Shown here: piece by piece, positions 43,633-51,990 of the stretch | Position numbering within the stretch: position 1 is the first letter of the stretch | Layout: each line of letters starts with the position of its first letter | Source of the DNA: RGIG3009 sp045630285 | GTDB taxonomy: Bacteria > Bacillota > Clostridia > Oscillospirales > Acutalibacteraceae | NCBI GenBank assembly: GCA_045630285.1 | Contig: JAZQSX010000016.1 | Coordinates: 1 to 64,000 of the forward strand | Direction: 5' to 3' | Length of the DNA: 64,000 nt | Translations under genes and position numbers: made by a program | Notes under the pieces: model-generated | What the model saw: only the letters and a program-made list of their open reading frames with translations | Told to the model about the DNA's origin: nothing | Databases searched by the model: none

Positions 43633-43651
43633 AATCTCACCTCTTGGGAAT

Positions 43652-43681
43652 AGTATATATTACGGCGGGTGTTTTCGTCAA
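43652..43681 (-). promoter_or_regulatory. promoter of the alpha/beta hydrolase
   Basis: Minus strand: TTGACG (43681-43676), 18 bases, TATACT (43657-43652), divergent from the lipoprotein promoter. Confidence 0.6.
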
Positions 43682-43688
43682 ACAAAAC

Positions 43689-43717
43689 TTGCTTTTTCGA
43701 CGGATTTCAGCTAGAAT
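43689..43717 (+). promoter_or_regulatory. promoter of the lipoprotein gene
   Basis: TTGCTT (43689-43694), 17 bases, TAGAAT (43712-43717), 36 bases before the ATG. Confidence 0.65.
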
Positions 43718-43753
43718 GGTGTAGAGTGACAAGTGAGGTTTCGGAGGAGAACG

Positions 43754-44170
43754 ATGAAACGAGTAGGAATAGCCGTTCTGGCGTTGATAATGCTGTTTGC
43801 GTTGGCGGGCTGCGCCGATACGTTGCCTTTTGAGGATGCGTATCTGCGTGGTTATGAGGATGAGCCGCTGGCCGAGGGACTGGAGCGTGCCGCTGACGAG
43901 GCGGGCGAAACGGTATCGATCTCCTGGAGCGAGGGTTGGATCGGTACGAAAACGCCGGATGCGACACGACTGCGTGAGGAGGAGCAAGCCGTCACTATGA
44001 CCATGGAGCAGGGGGAAGGCGAAAGTTCCTACCGTATGCATTTCTACTTCGTGTACACGGAGCAAAATGATCTGCTGGCGGCGGCGGGACTGTATGATGT
44101 CAGCAGCAAGCAGCTGCTGGATGCGTCCAAAACACAGCAGATCCTGCTGGCGACGTTGCGCAACGAATAA
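43754..44170 (+). CDS. small predicted lipoprotein
   Basis: 138 residues with a lipoprotein signal (MKRVGIAVLALIMLFALAGC, cleavage before Cys20), so it should be lipidated and face outward. The mature part is acidic, with no domain that I recognise. ATG with GGAGGAG ahead (the frame opens earlier but lacks a site). 44 bases before the YwaF-like gene, probably one transcript. Confidence 0.75.
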   Translation: MKRVGIAVLALIMLFALAGCADTLPFEDAYLRGYEDEPLAEGLERAADEAGETVSISWSEGWIGTKTPDATRLREEEQAVTMTMEQGEGESSYRMHFYFVYTEQNDLLAAAGLYDVSSKQLLDASKTQQILLATLRNE

Positions 44171-44214
44171 TTACCTTGCTTTTTGGTGCATTTTTTGTGT
44201 AAAGGAGGGCGGTT

Positions 44215-45063
44215 ATGTCTTTTTTTGAGTCATTTTTAAGCGTTTTAGGCACGGAAATGACACGTCCGACGGTGTTCGGCTGGTTTCATATTGTGCTGAC
44301 TGCCGCCTTTGTGGCTTTGGGATTTTGGCTGGCGCATCGGTATCGGAATGCTGATGAACGCTGCGTGCGGCGGGTGCTGTTTGTCATCTCGCTCGTGGTG
44401 ATCCTGTTTGAGATCGGCAAGCAGATCCTGTACACGTTTTCCTTCAAGGACGGCGTTTTAACGGTGGATTACGTGTGGCAATTTTTCCCGTGGCAATTTT
44501 GCTCCACGCCGATGTACGTCGGCTTGCTTGCCGGTGTGACCCGTGGCAGGTTTCATCGAATGTGTTGCGCCTATCTCAGCACCTATGCCGTGTTTGCGGG
44601 TTTTTGCGTGCTGTGTTATCCGCTGGATATTTTCAACGAGTATCTCTTTGTTAACGTGCAAACTATGGTGTGCCATGCGTCGATGCTGACGGTGGGAATT
44701 TTCCTGACAAAAACCGGGTACATACCGTGCCGGAAGCACACGCTGTATAAAGCGATTCCGTTGTTTCTGGCATTGCTTGCGGTGGCGGTGGTGATGAATG
44801 AGATCGCTTACCGCTGCGGTGTTCTGGAGACGGATACCTTCAATATGTTTTTCGTCAGCCCGTATACCGAGCCGTATTTGGTCGTGTATTCCTGGATCCA
44901 GGAGGCGGTGGCGTTCCCGTGGTGCTTGCCGGCGTATATCGTGGGCTTCACCATTGGCGGTGGATTGATGTTGCTTGCCCTTGACGGTATCCGCCGTTTG
45001 CGTAAAAAAGCAACGAATGAGCCGACGGTGGCGGCAGAGGAAAATAGCGAAGAAATTGAGTAA
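44215..45063 (+). CDS. YwaF/TIGR02206-like integral membrane protein
   Basis: 282 residues with about seven hydrophobic segments, ending in an acidic cytoplasmic tail. It resembles the YwaF family of Firmicutes (TIGR02206): TVFGWFHIVLTAAFVALGFW, then FFPWQFCSTPMYVGLL, CHASMLTVGIFL and NEIAYR. Function of the family is unknown. ATG with AAAGGAGGG ahead. It ends at a terminator just before the phosphoesterase array. Confidence 0.62.
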   Translation: MSFFESFLSVLGTEMTRPTVFGWFHIVLTAAFVALGFWLAHRYRNADERCVRRVLFVISLVVILFEIGKQILYTFSFKDGVLTVDYVWQFFPWQFCSTPMYVGLLAGVTRGRFHRMCCAYLSTYAVFAGFCVLCYPLDIFNEYLFVNVQTMVCHASMLTVGIFLTKTGYIPCRKHTLYKAIPLFLALLAVAVVMNEIAYRCGVLETDTFNMFFVSPYTEPYLVVYSWIQEAVAFPWCLPAYIVGFTIGGGLMLLALDGIRRLRKKATNEPTVAAEENSEEIE

Positions 45064-45067
45064 TAAG

Positions 45068-45101
45068 AGTACGGCTTACGGTGCGTAGGCCGTACTTTTT
45101 T
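45068..45101 (+). terminator. terminator before the phosphoesterase array
   Basis: A 13-base-pair stem with one G-T pair (45068-45080 with 45084-45096), GTG loop, T run. Confidence 0.88.
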
Positions 45102-45112
45102 GGCACTTTTGC

Positions 45113-45141
45113 TTGCTATTGTCGGTAAAGCGTGCTACAAT
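45113..45141 (+). promoter_or_regulatory. promoter of phosphoesterase unit 1
   Basis: TTGCTA (45113-45118), 17 bases, TACAAT (45136-45141), extended TGC. Confidence 0.65.
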
Positions 45142-45169
45142 ACTTGCAAAGATACTCGAAGGAGTGAGC

Positions 45170-46261
45170 GTGTTGAGCAAGTCTGTAAAGTTTGCGTTAT
45201 TTGCCGATCTGCACTACATCAAAGGGTACTATACTTGTACTCCCAAGCATCTGGAAGCGATCCTGGAGCGTGCAGGTCGTGAGGACGTCGAGTTTATTAT
45301 GCAGCTCGGTGATTTTTCCAACGATTATATCGGCTCGCCCGAAATGGTGAAGCTGTATCTGGAAAATCCGCAGGGGTTGCCTGCATACGGTATTTACGGT
45401 AACCACGAGCTGGAATGTATGCATCACGGCAAAGCGGATCCCAATACTGAGCATTCGATGCTGTACGTCACGCCGTATTTGACTAACCGTCCCGACGAGG
45501 TGATCTGGGGAACGCCCGACGGCAAGCCCGAACCGAACGGCGAGATCGCCTACTACTGGTTCGAGAGAAGCGGCTTCCGCTTTGTTTGCACCGATTGTGG
45601 GTATTCCTACAATGCCGATAAGGGGGAGTGGGAGCACAATTTCAACCTGTATCCCCGCACCAAGGGCAACCGTCCCACCGAGTGCCTCGGTGAGGAGCAG
45701 CGCCGTTGGATGGAAGAGGTGCTGACCGATGCAGCGAACAAGAACATTCCGTGCATCGTGTTCTCGCATCCGACCTTCTACAAGGAGTGGGGCGGCAACG
45801 CCGGCGATGCGGACGAGGCGTGTGCGATCTTTAACCGTGTGAACGAGATCCGTCCCGGTACGGTCATTGCCGTTATCAACGGGCATAAACACAGCGACCA
45901 CGTGGCGATCCGAGACAATATCGTGTTTCTGGATATTAACGTCGTCAACAACGGTCTTTGGATGGCAGATGGCATCCCGCATTACAGTGATGATCAGACG
46001 TTTGAATATCTGGATTACGACCGTGAGGGCAACTATCTCGGCACCGAGATGCGCCCGATCAACACGCTGCCCAACGCACCCAGAACGTGGTTCTTTGACG
46101 ATCCGCTGTCCTGTATTATCACGGTGACGGATACCGGTGTGGTGACCGTGGACGGGTCGGAGACGACGTGGCTGCACGGCATTGAGCCGCCGGCAGGATA
46201 TACGAAGGTGCCGCGCATTACGTCGGGGCAGTATGAGATCGTGCGCAAAGAGGAGATGTAA
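45170..46261 (+). CDS. metallophosphoesterase 1 (type A)
   Basis: First of six tandem paralogues, a calcineurin-like phosphoesterase of 363 residues, no signal peptide. All metal motifs are present: FADLHY (Asp13, His15), LGDFSND, YGNHELE, FSHPTF and NGHKHSD. A C-terminal beta domain of ~80 residues (from FDDPLSCIITVTDTG to SGQYEIVR) follows. Type A marks: YYWFE and QRRW before VLTDAA. Start GTG 45170 (GAAGGAG 5 bases ahead); TTG 45173 is an alternative. Five bases before the next gene, so co-transcribed. Substrate unknown; cytoplasmic location suggests a sugar-phosphate or nucleotide-like compound. Confidence 0.88.
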   Translation: MLSKSVKFALFADLHYIKGYYTCTPKHLEAILERAGREDVEFIMQLGDFSNDYIGSPEMVKLYLENPQGLPAYGIYGNHELECMHHGKADPNTEHSMLYVTPYLTNRPDEVIWGTPDGKPEPNGEIAYYWFERSGFRFVCTDCGYSYNADKGEWEHNFNLYPRTKGNRPTECLGEEQRRWMEEVLTDAANKNIPCIVFSHPTFYKEWGGNAGDADEACAIFNRVNEIRPGTVIAVINGHKHSDHVAIRDNIVFLDINVVNNGLWMADGIPHYSDDQTFEYLDYDREGNYLGTEMRPINTLPNAPRTWFFDDPLSCIITVTDTGVVTVDGSETTWLHGIEPPAGYTKVPRITSGQYEIVRKEEM

Positions 46262-46266
46262 TATCT

Positions 46267-47343
46267 GTGAGTCAAGCACTGAAATTTTTGCTGTTTGCAG
46301 ATTTTCATTACAAAAAAGGCGTCTATCCTATGGCGGTGGAGCATTTGGACGCCATTATGAAGAAGGCACACGATAACGGTGTGGACTATGCGATCCACTG
46401 CGGCGATTTTTGCAACGATTACGTCGGCTCGCCCGAGATCGTGAATGCGTACGTCAACAATGCGTACGGGTTACCGGTGTACGGAGTGCTGGGCAACCAC
46501 GAGCTGGAGTATTTTGTGGGAGCACGGTTTACGCCGCAGTATGCGGAAAACCCGATGGCGTTCGTTACCGCCCGCATCAACAACCGCACCGACGAGGTCA
46601 CGTGGGGCACGCCGAGCGGCGGCTATGAGGACGGGCGTATCGGCTACTACTATTTTGACGTCAAGGGTATCCGTATGGTGTGTACCGACACGAACTTTTC
46701 GTACAGTCGGGAGCGGGATGCGTGGGAGCATAACATCACGTATCACGCACCGCTCGGCAATGTCCATGGCGATGCACTGGGGCCGACTCAGCTCGCATGG
46801 CTGGAGGATGTGCTGACCGATGCGGCGCACAAGGGTATCCCGTGCATGGTCATCGGACATGCCGGCCTGTCCAATTTGTGGAATCACAGCTTCGATTGGG
46901 CTGCCGTGCAGGAGATCTATGCTCGGGTCAACGCTATTCGCAAAGGCACGGTGATGTTCTCCATTAATGGGCATTACCACACCGACCACACGCAGCTGCT
47001 TGATAACGTGTTGTATATGGATGTCAACACCGTGCTCAACGGGTGGTGGGTCAACAGTCACGAGCCGCATTACGAGGACGGTCATACCTTTGAATTTGTC
47101 GAGTATGACGCCGAAGGAAAGCCGGTTGACGTTTACAAGAAAAATTATCACGATCTGTCTATGGGAAACCAGACCTGGTTTTTCAAGGACCCACTGTCCT
47201 GCATCGTCACGGTGACGGAGGACGGGGAGATCACGATCGAGGGTATGGAATCCGGCTGGGTATATGACGTCGTTCCCACCACCGATGGAAGGACCGGCGT
47301 GGTTACCGGTATCAGCTCGGGATCGTTCAAAATTGAACGGTAA
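46267..47343 (+). CDS. metallophosphoesterase 2 (type B)
   Basis: Second paralogue, 358 residues, all metal motifs: FADFHY (Asp12, His14), CGDFCND, LGNHELE, IGHAGL and NGHYHTD. Type B marks: YYYFDVKG and QLAW before LEDVLTDAAHKG. It is closest by eye to copy 6 (both have DVKG, GPxQLAWLEDVLTDAAHKGIPC and IGHAG/VGHAG). GTG start with AGGAG 11 bases ahead. Ends the first two-gene unit; a new promoter follows 17 bases later. Confidence 0.88.
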   Translation: MSQALKFLLFADFHYKKGVYPMAVEHLDAIMKKAHDNGVDYAIHCGDFCNDYVGSPEIVNAYVNNAYGLPVYGVLGNHELEYFVGARFTPQYAENPMAFVTARINNRTDEVTWGTPSGGYEDGRIGYYYFDVKGIRMVCTDTNFSYSRERDAWEHNITYHAPLGNVHGDALGPTQLAWLEDVLTDAAHKGIPCMVIGHAGLSNLWNHSFDWAAVQEIYARVNAIRKGTVMFSINGHYHTDHTQLLDNVLYMDVNTVLNGWWVNSHEPHYEDGHTFEFVEYDAEGKPVDVYKKNYHDLSMGNQTWFFKDPLSCIVTVTEDGEITIEGMESGWVYDVVPTTDGRTGVVTGISSGSFKIER

Positions 47344-47359
47344 AAATGCCGGATTTCCG

Positions 47360-47388
47360 TTGACTTTTTTGGCGTAAAATGGTATAGT
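47360..47388 (+). promoter_or_regulatory. promoter of phosphoesterase unit 2
   Basis: TTGACT (47360-47365), 17 bases, TATAGT (47383-47388), extended TGG. The start of transcription should be near 47395, right at the foot of a terminator hairpin. Confidence 0.7.
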
Positions 47389-47398
47389 GAAAGCAATA

Positions 47399-47454
47399 AC
47401 AGTCGAGGAGTAGAAGTGAGTAGATCAGCGACACTTTCCTCGGCTGTATTTTTT
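47399..47454 (+). terminator. leader terminator (attenuator or short RNA) before copy 3
   Basis: Stem 47399-47409 with 47437-47447 (one T-G pair), continued by 47414-47418 with 47432-47436 past a bulge, 13-base loop, then A and T6. It lies between promoter and gene, so readthrough must be controlled, or it ends the copy 1-2 transcript as well as a ~60-base RNA. Confidence 0.75.
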
Positions 47455-47470
47455 ATTCGGGGTGATACTT

Positions 47471-48571
47471 ATGAGTAAGCAAGCGGTTACGTTTTCTGTG
47501 TTTGCGGATTTTCATTATATGAAGCAGTGCTATCCGGTGACACAGGCACATCTGGACGCCGTTCTTAAGCGTGCTGCCGACGCCAAGGTGGATTTTGTAG
47601 TGCAGCTCGGCGATTTCTGCAATGACTTCATTGCATCCCCTGAAATCACCAAATATTACACCGATAATCCGTACAAGCTGCCTGCCTACGGCGTGTACGG
47701 CGGTCACGATCTGGAATACGTGGAGCACAGCGGTAAGGATTTGCCTCGTGACAACACCATGGCACGGGTCACGCCCTATCTGAACAGCGATAAGGACGTC
47801 ATCTGGGGCACGGAGGATGGCAGGATCGGTGACGGCTCGATCGGCTATTACTATTTCGACAAGGGCGGTTTCCGCTTTATTGCGGTGGACTCTCAGTATT
47901 CTCAGAACCCCGAAACGGGGGAGTGGGTGAAAAATATCACCTATCATCCGCCGCAGGGCAACAAGTTTGGCGATCGTCTCGGTACGGCACAACTCGCCTG
48001 GCTGGAAACGGTACTGACCGATGCGGCACACAAGGAGCTGCCGTGTATCATCTTCGCTCATTCGCCGGCGTGGCACGGCTACGCCGTGGCGGATAAGGAG
48101 CCGGAGGTCACGGCGATCTTCAACCGTGTCAATGCGATCCGCAGGGGTACGGTAATGATGTGCCTGAATGGTCATCTGCACACCAACCGTGCGATGAAGC
48201 TGGTGGATAACGTGCTGTATATGGATGTCAACGCCACGATCAATGCGTGGTGGATGGGCAGCAAGGCAAAGCCGCACTACGGCCCGGAGCACACCTACGA
48301 GTACACCGATTACGATGCCGAGGGTAACCCGATCGGCACCCGTGAGCGTCCGTATATTGAACTGTGGCAGGGGCAGAACACCTGGTTTGTCAAGGAGCCG
48401 CTGAGTGCCATCGTGACGGTGGATACCGACGGAAACGTGACGGTGGAGGGTATGGAGACCGAATGGGTGTACGACATCGCACCGGAGCTGCCGGAGGATG
48501 CGTATTTTGCCAGAGAGTTTGTGCACTGCGCCCCTTGTATTTCATCGGGTGAATACAAGATCGAACGGTAA
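47471..48571 (+). CDS. metallophosphoesterase 3 (type B, altered metal motif)
   Basis: Third paralogue, 366 residues. Metal motifs FADFHY, LGDFCND, FAHSPA and NGHLHTN are kept, but the GNHE motif reads GGHD: Gly78 stands for the metal-binding Asn (codon GGT at 47702-47704) and Asp80 for Glu. Type B marks: YYYFDKGG and QLAW. ATG 47471 (MSKQAVTF) with GGGGTG ahead. Opens the second unit behind the leader terminator. The substitution may weaken one metal site; whether the enzyme is active is uncertain. Confidence 0.86.
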   Translation: MSKQAVTFSVFADFHYMKQCYPVTQAHLDAVLKRAADAKVDFVVQLGDFCNDFIASPEITKYYTDNPYKLPAYGVYGGHDLEYVEHSGKDLPRDNTMARVTPYLNSDKDVIWGTEDGRIGDGSIGYYYFDKGGFRFIAVDSQYSQNPETGEWVKNITYHPPQGNKFGDRLGTAQLAWLETVLTDAAHKELPCIIFAHSPAWHGYAVADKEPEVTAIFNRVNAIRRGTVMMCLNGHLHTNRAMKLVDNVLYMDVNATINAWWMGSKAKPHYGPEHTYEYTDYDAEGNPIGTRERPYIELWQGQNTWFVKEPLSAIVTVDTDGNVTVEGMETEWVYDIAPELPEDAYFAREFVHCAPCISSGEYKIER

Positions 48572-48589
48572 AGAGAGGAAGAACAAGAC

Positions 48590-49675
48590 ATGAGTAATAC
48601 GCTGAAAATGTCGGTATTTGCCGATTTCCATTATCGTAAGTTTGCCTATCCCGGTACGCTGCGTGATCTGGATGTAATTCTGAAGCGTGCGGCGGATAAT
48701 GACGTGGATTTTGTGATCCACGCGGGCGATTTTTGCAACGATTATCACGAGTCTCCCGAGTTGATGCCTGCGTATTTGCAGAACAAATACGATCTGCCGG
48801 TCTACGGCATCTACGGTAATCACGAGTTGGAGTATCTTATCCACGATTGCCGTGATTATGACGATAAGCCGCCGATGCAGCTTGTCACACCGTTTCTTAC
48901 CAACCGTGCCGACGAGGTCGTGTGGGGTACGCCCGACGGGAAACCGCTGGCTGACGGCTCAATTGCGTATTATTGGTTTGAGAAAAACGGCTTCCGTATC
49001 GTTTGCACCGATACGCATTATTCCTACAGCGAGGAGCGCGGCGTGTGGGAGCACAATCCCACACTGTACGTGCCGAAAGGCAACGTGATGACCGAGTCGC
49101 TCGGCGACGTGCAGCGACAGTGGTTGGAGGACGTGCTGACCGATGCAGCACACAAGGGTATCCCGTGCATCGTGTTCAGCCACGCCGCCTTTGCCGACGG
49201 CTGGCATCCGTCGCACGACCGTGACAACGTGCGTGCGATCTTCAATCGTGTCAACGCCATTCGTAAGGGGACGGTAGTTGCAGCGATCAACGGCCATCTG
49301 CATACCGACAATGCCGAAGTGGTGAATAACATCGTGTTCCTGGATATTAACACGGTCAACAACGGCTACTTCCTGACGCCCGGTTTCCCGCATTACGATG
49401 AGGAGCATACCTTCCTGTACACGGATTACGACGCTGAAGGCAACGAAGGCGAGACGTACGAGCGTCCCTACAAGGAGCTGTTCTATAACTTAATGGGCAA
49501 TTACTGCTGGTTCTACCGTGATCCGCTCAGTGCGATCATTACGGTGTCGGATGACGGCACGGTAACGGTGGACGGCTCGGAATCCGAATGGGCATACGGC
49601 ATCCTGCCGCCCGATACCACCAAGCCCGGCAAGCATCCTTGGATCACCTCCGGCACCTATAAGATCGAGCGGTAA
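48590..49675 (+). CDS. metallophosphoesterase 4 (type A)
   Basis: Fourth paralogue, 361 residues, complete motifs: FADFHY (Asp12, His14), AGDFCND, YGNHELE, FSHAAF and NGHLHTD. Type A marks: YYWFEKNG and QRQW. ATG with AGAGGAAG ahead, 18 bases after copy 3, so it completes the second unit. Shares a 29-base identical block with copies 5 and 6 (48911-48939), coding DEVVWGTPDG. Confidence 0.88.
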   Translation: MSNTLKMSVFADFHYRKFAYPGTLRDLDVILKRAADNDVDFVIHAGDFCNDYHESPELMPAYLQNKYDLPVYGIYGNHELEYLIHDCRDYDDKPPMQLVTPFLTNRADEVVWGTPDGKPLADGSIAYYWFEKNGFRIVCTDTHYSYSEERGVWEHNPTLYVPKGNVMTESLGDVQRQWLEDVLTDAAHKGIPCIVFSHAAFADGWHPSHDRDNVRAIFNRVNAIRKGTVVAAINGHLHTDNAEVVNNIVFLDINTVNNGYFLTPGFPHYDEEHTFLYTDYDAEGNEGETYERPYKELFYNLMGNYCWFYRDPLSAIITVSDDGTVTVDGSESEWAYGILPPDTTKPGKHPWITSGTYKIER

Positions 49676-49714
49676 AAGGTCAAAAAATGCACGTTTTGTG
49701 CACGATCCTCCACT

Positions 49715-49741
49715 CCCAACGGTGAGCCCGTTTGGTACAAT
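49715..49741 (+). promoter_or_regulatory. extended -10 promoter of phosphoesterase unit 3
   Basis: TGGTACAAT at 49733-49741 with no good -35; an imperfect inverted repeat (49715-49735, arms CCAACGG and CCGTTTGG) lies just ahead and overlaps its edge, a possible operator. Confidence 0.45.
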
Positions 49742-49770
49742 GAGATTAGTATCGGAAAGGGTGGTTTTTT

Positions 49771-50856
49771 ATGAAAAAAGCAATTACTTTTTTAACACTG
49801 GCAGATTTTCACTACTACAAACCCGCTTGGCCTGCCAATATTGCTCAATTAGAGTCCATTCTGCAGCGTGCTTCGGATGCCAAGGTGGATTTTGTGATGC
49901 ATTGTGGTGATTTTTGCGCTGATTACGCAGATTCTCCCGAGTGTACAAAAGCGTGGGTGGATAACAAGCACGGTTTACCCGTGTACGGTGTGTACGGTAA
50001 CCACGAGCTTGAGGGTATGAACCACGGCAGAAAGGATTTGGATTTTGAGCATCCGATGAACTATGTCACACCCTACCTGACTAATCGTGCGGACGAGGTC
50101 GTGTGGGGTACGCCCGACGGCAAGCCTGCTGAGTGGGGTGAGATCTCCTATTTTTGGTTTGAGAAAAATGGATTCCGCATTATCTGTACTGACGGTTTTT
50201 ACTCCCGCAATCCTGAAACAGGGGAGTGGGTACATAACCCGACGCTGTATGTGCCAAAGGGTAACTATCCGCATGAGGCGCTCGGTCAGCCACAGCGTGA
50301 TTGGCTCGAAGCGGTGCTGACCGATGCGGCACACAAAGATATTCCCTGCATCGTTATCTCGCACTGTCCATTCATTGAGTGGCGTGGCAAAGCGGGGGAT
50401 CACGCTGAAGTTCGAGAGATCTTTAACCGTGTGAATGCGATCCGCAAAGGTACGGTGGTTGCCTCCATTTGCGGGCATCTTCATACGGATCGTGCCGAAG
50501 TGCAGGATGGGATTGTGTATCTCGCTATCAATTCGGTGATCAATGGTCATTGGCGGGGGGAGCTGGATGAGCATTATTTGCCGGAGCATACCTTTACGTA
50601 TCAGGATTACGACGCCGAGGGTAATTATCGCGGCGAGTACGAAAAGCCCTTGGATTCGTTCTGGCAAGGACGTCACGGTTGGTTCCACAAGGATGCGTTA
50701 AGCGCAATCATCACTGTCTCCGACGACGGCACGGTGGAGGTTGAGGGCCAAGAGTCTGAGTGGGTATACGGTGTGGCTCCCACAGCCGAATCGATCGGTG
50801 ATATGATTGGTGTGAAAAACGGAATTACGTCGGGTACATACAAGGCTGATCGATAA
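49771..50856 (+). CDS. metallophosphoesterase 5 (type A)
   Basis: Fifth paralogue, 361 residues, complete motifs: LADFHY (Asp12, His14), CGDFCAD, YGNHELE, ISHCPF and CGHLHTD. Type A marks: YFWFEKNG and QRDW. The first third uses noticeably more A/T-ending codons than its neighbours, so it may have entered separately or be under different constraint. ATG with AAAGGGTGG ahead. First gene of the third unit. Confidence 0.88.
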   Translation: MKKAITFLTLADFHYYKPAWPANIAQLESILQRASDAKVDFVMHCGDFCADYADSPECTKAWVDNKHGLPVYGVYGNHELEGMNHGRKDLDFEHPMNYVTPYLTNRADEVVWGTPDGKPAEWGEISYFWFEKNGFRIICTDGFYSRNPETGEWVHNPTLYVPKGNYPHEALGQPQRDWLEAVLTDAAHKDIPCIVISHCPFIEWRGKAGDHAEVREIFNRVNAIRKGTVVASICGHLHTDRAEVQDGIVYLAINSVINGHWRGELDEHYLPEHTFTYQDYDAEGNYRGEYEKPLDSFWQGRHGWFHKDALSAIITVSDDGTVEVEGQESEWVYGVAPTAESIGDMIGVKNGITSGTYKADR

Positions 50857-50871
50857 GGAAGAGTGGATACC

Positions 50872-51945
50872 ATGAAATTTTTACTGTTTGCCGACCTGCA
50901 TTATCATCCGGCGGCATACGCTTCCACAGTGGGAAATTTGGAAACCATCCTGAAACGTGCCGCAGAGGAACAGGTGGACTTTGTCATCCATGCAGGTGAT
51001 TTCTGCAACGATTATGCGACCTGCCCGCAGGTTTTGAAAGCATACCTCGATAATCCGTACGGATTGCCGGTGTACGGCGTGTACGGTAACCACGAGCTGG
51101 AATGGGTCACTCACGACCGTAAGGGGCTCGATAAGAGCAATCCTATGGAGCGTGTGTCGCCGTACCTGACGAACCGTGTGGACGAGGTCGTGTGGGGTAC
51201 GCCCGACGGCAAGATCGGTGACGGCAGCATTGGATACTACCATTTCGACGTGAAGGGATATCGCATCGTTTGTGTCGATACCAACTACTCCTACAACGAA
51301 GAACGTGACGAGTGGATGCACAATCAGGATTATTTTGCTCCCAAGGGCAACATCCACGGTGACTGTCTCGGTCCGCAGCAGCTTGCGTGGTTGGAGGATG
51401 TGTTGACCGATGCGGCGCACAAGGGCATTCCGTGCATCGTGGTGGGACACGCCGGCTTTAGCGCACATTGGAACAAATCGTGGAATCACGAGACGGTTCG
51501 TGAGATCTACGCCCGTGTCAATGCGATTCGAAAGGGCACGGTGCGTGCCTCGATCAATGGACATTACCACACACAGCGTCACATCGTGGAGGATAACGTA
51601 CTGTATTGGGATGCCAATGCGGTGATCCACGCATGTATGTATATCGCCTCGGACGGAGATCACTATACCGATGAGCATACGTTTGAATACGTGGAATACG
51701 ATGCGGAGGGCAACGAGCTGAAGCGGTATGATGCGCCGTACAGCAAGCCATACCGTGGCAAGTTCGGATACCATTTTACCGAGCCGCTCAGCGCTGTGTT
51801 TACGCTTGAGGAGGATGGCCGCATCACGGTGGACGGCAAGGAGACGGAGTTCGCCTATGGCATTCGTCCTGCACCGCAGTACTGGGAAGAGGTTGCAGGT
51901 AAGGTGCTCGGTGTTCCGTCGTGTGAGTTTCAGCTGGAAGTGTAA
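50872..51945 (+). CDS. metallophosphoesterase 6 (type B)
   Basis: Sixth paralogue, 357 residues, complete motifs: FADLHY (Asp8, His10), AGDFCND, YGNHELE, VGHAGF and NGHYHTQ. Type B marks: YYHFDVKG and QLAW. ATG 50872 preferred: the GTG at 50863 overlaps the AAGGAAGAG site. The C-terminal domain is a little different (ends VPSCEFQLEV, not the SGTYKIER seen in most copies). Ends at a terminator. Confidence 0.88.
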   Translation: MKFLLFADLHYHPAAYASTVGNLETILKRAAEEQVDFVIHAGDFCNDYATCPQVLKAYLDNPYGLPVYGVYGNHELEWVTHDRKGLDKSNPMERVSPYLTNRVDEVVWGTPDGKIGDGSIGYYHFDVKGYRIVCVDTNYSYNEERDEWMHNQDYFAPKGNIHGDCLGPQQLAWLEDVLTDAAHKGIPCIVVGHAGFSAHWNKSWNHETVREIYARVNAIRKGTVRASINGHYHTQRHIVEDNVLYWDANAVIHACMYIASDGDHYTDEHTFEYVEYDAEGNELKRYDAPYSKPYRGKFGYHFTEPLSAVFTLEEDGRITVDGKETEFAYGIRPAPQYWEEVAGKVLGVPSCEFQLEV

Positions 51946-51951
51946 TATGAC

Positions 51952-51990
51952 AGCAAACGCCGATTCCGAAGAATCGGCGTTGCTTTTTTT
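51952..51990 (+). terminator. terminator of the phosphoesterase array
   Basis: A 14-base-pair stem with one bulged A (51952-51966 with 51971-51984), CGAA loop, T7. Confidence 0.93.

Noticed and set aside
45170..51945. Phosphoesterases as SbcD/Mre11-type nucleases
   Set aside because: No SbcC/Rad50 gene is beside them, and the C-terminal domain is a short beta unit, not a nuclease cap. Six nuclease copies would also be unlikely.
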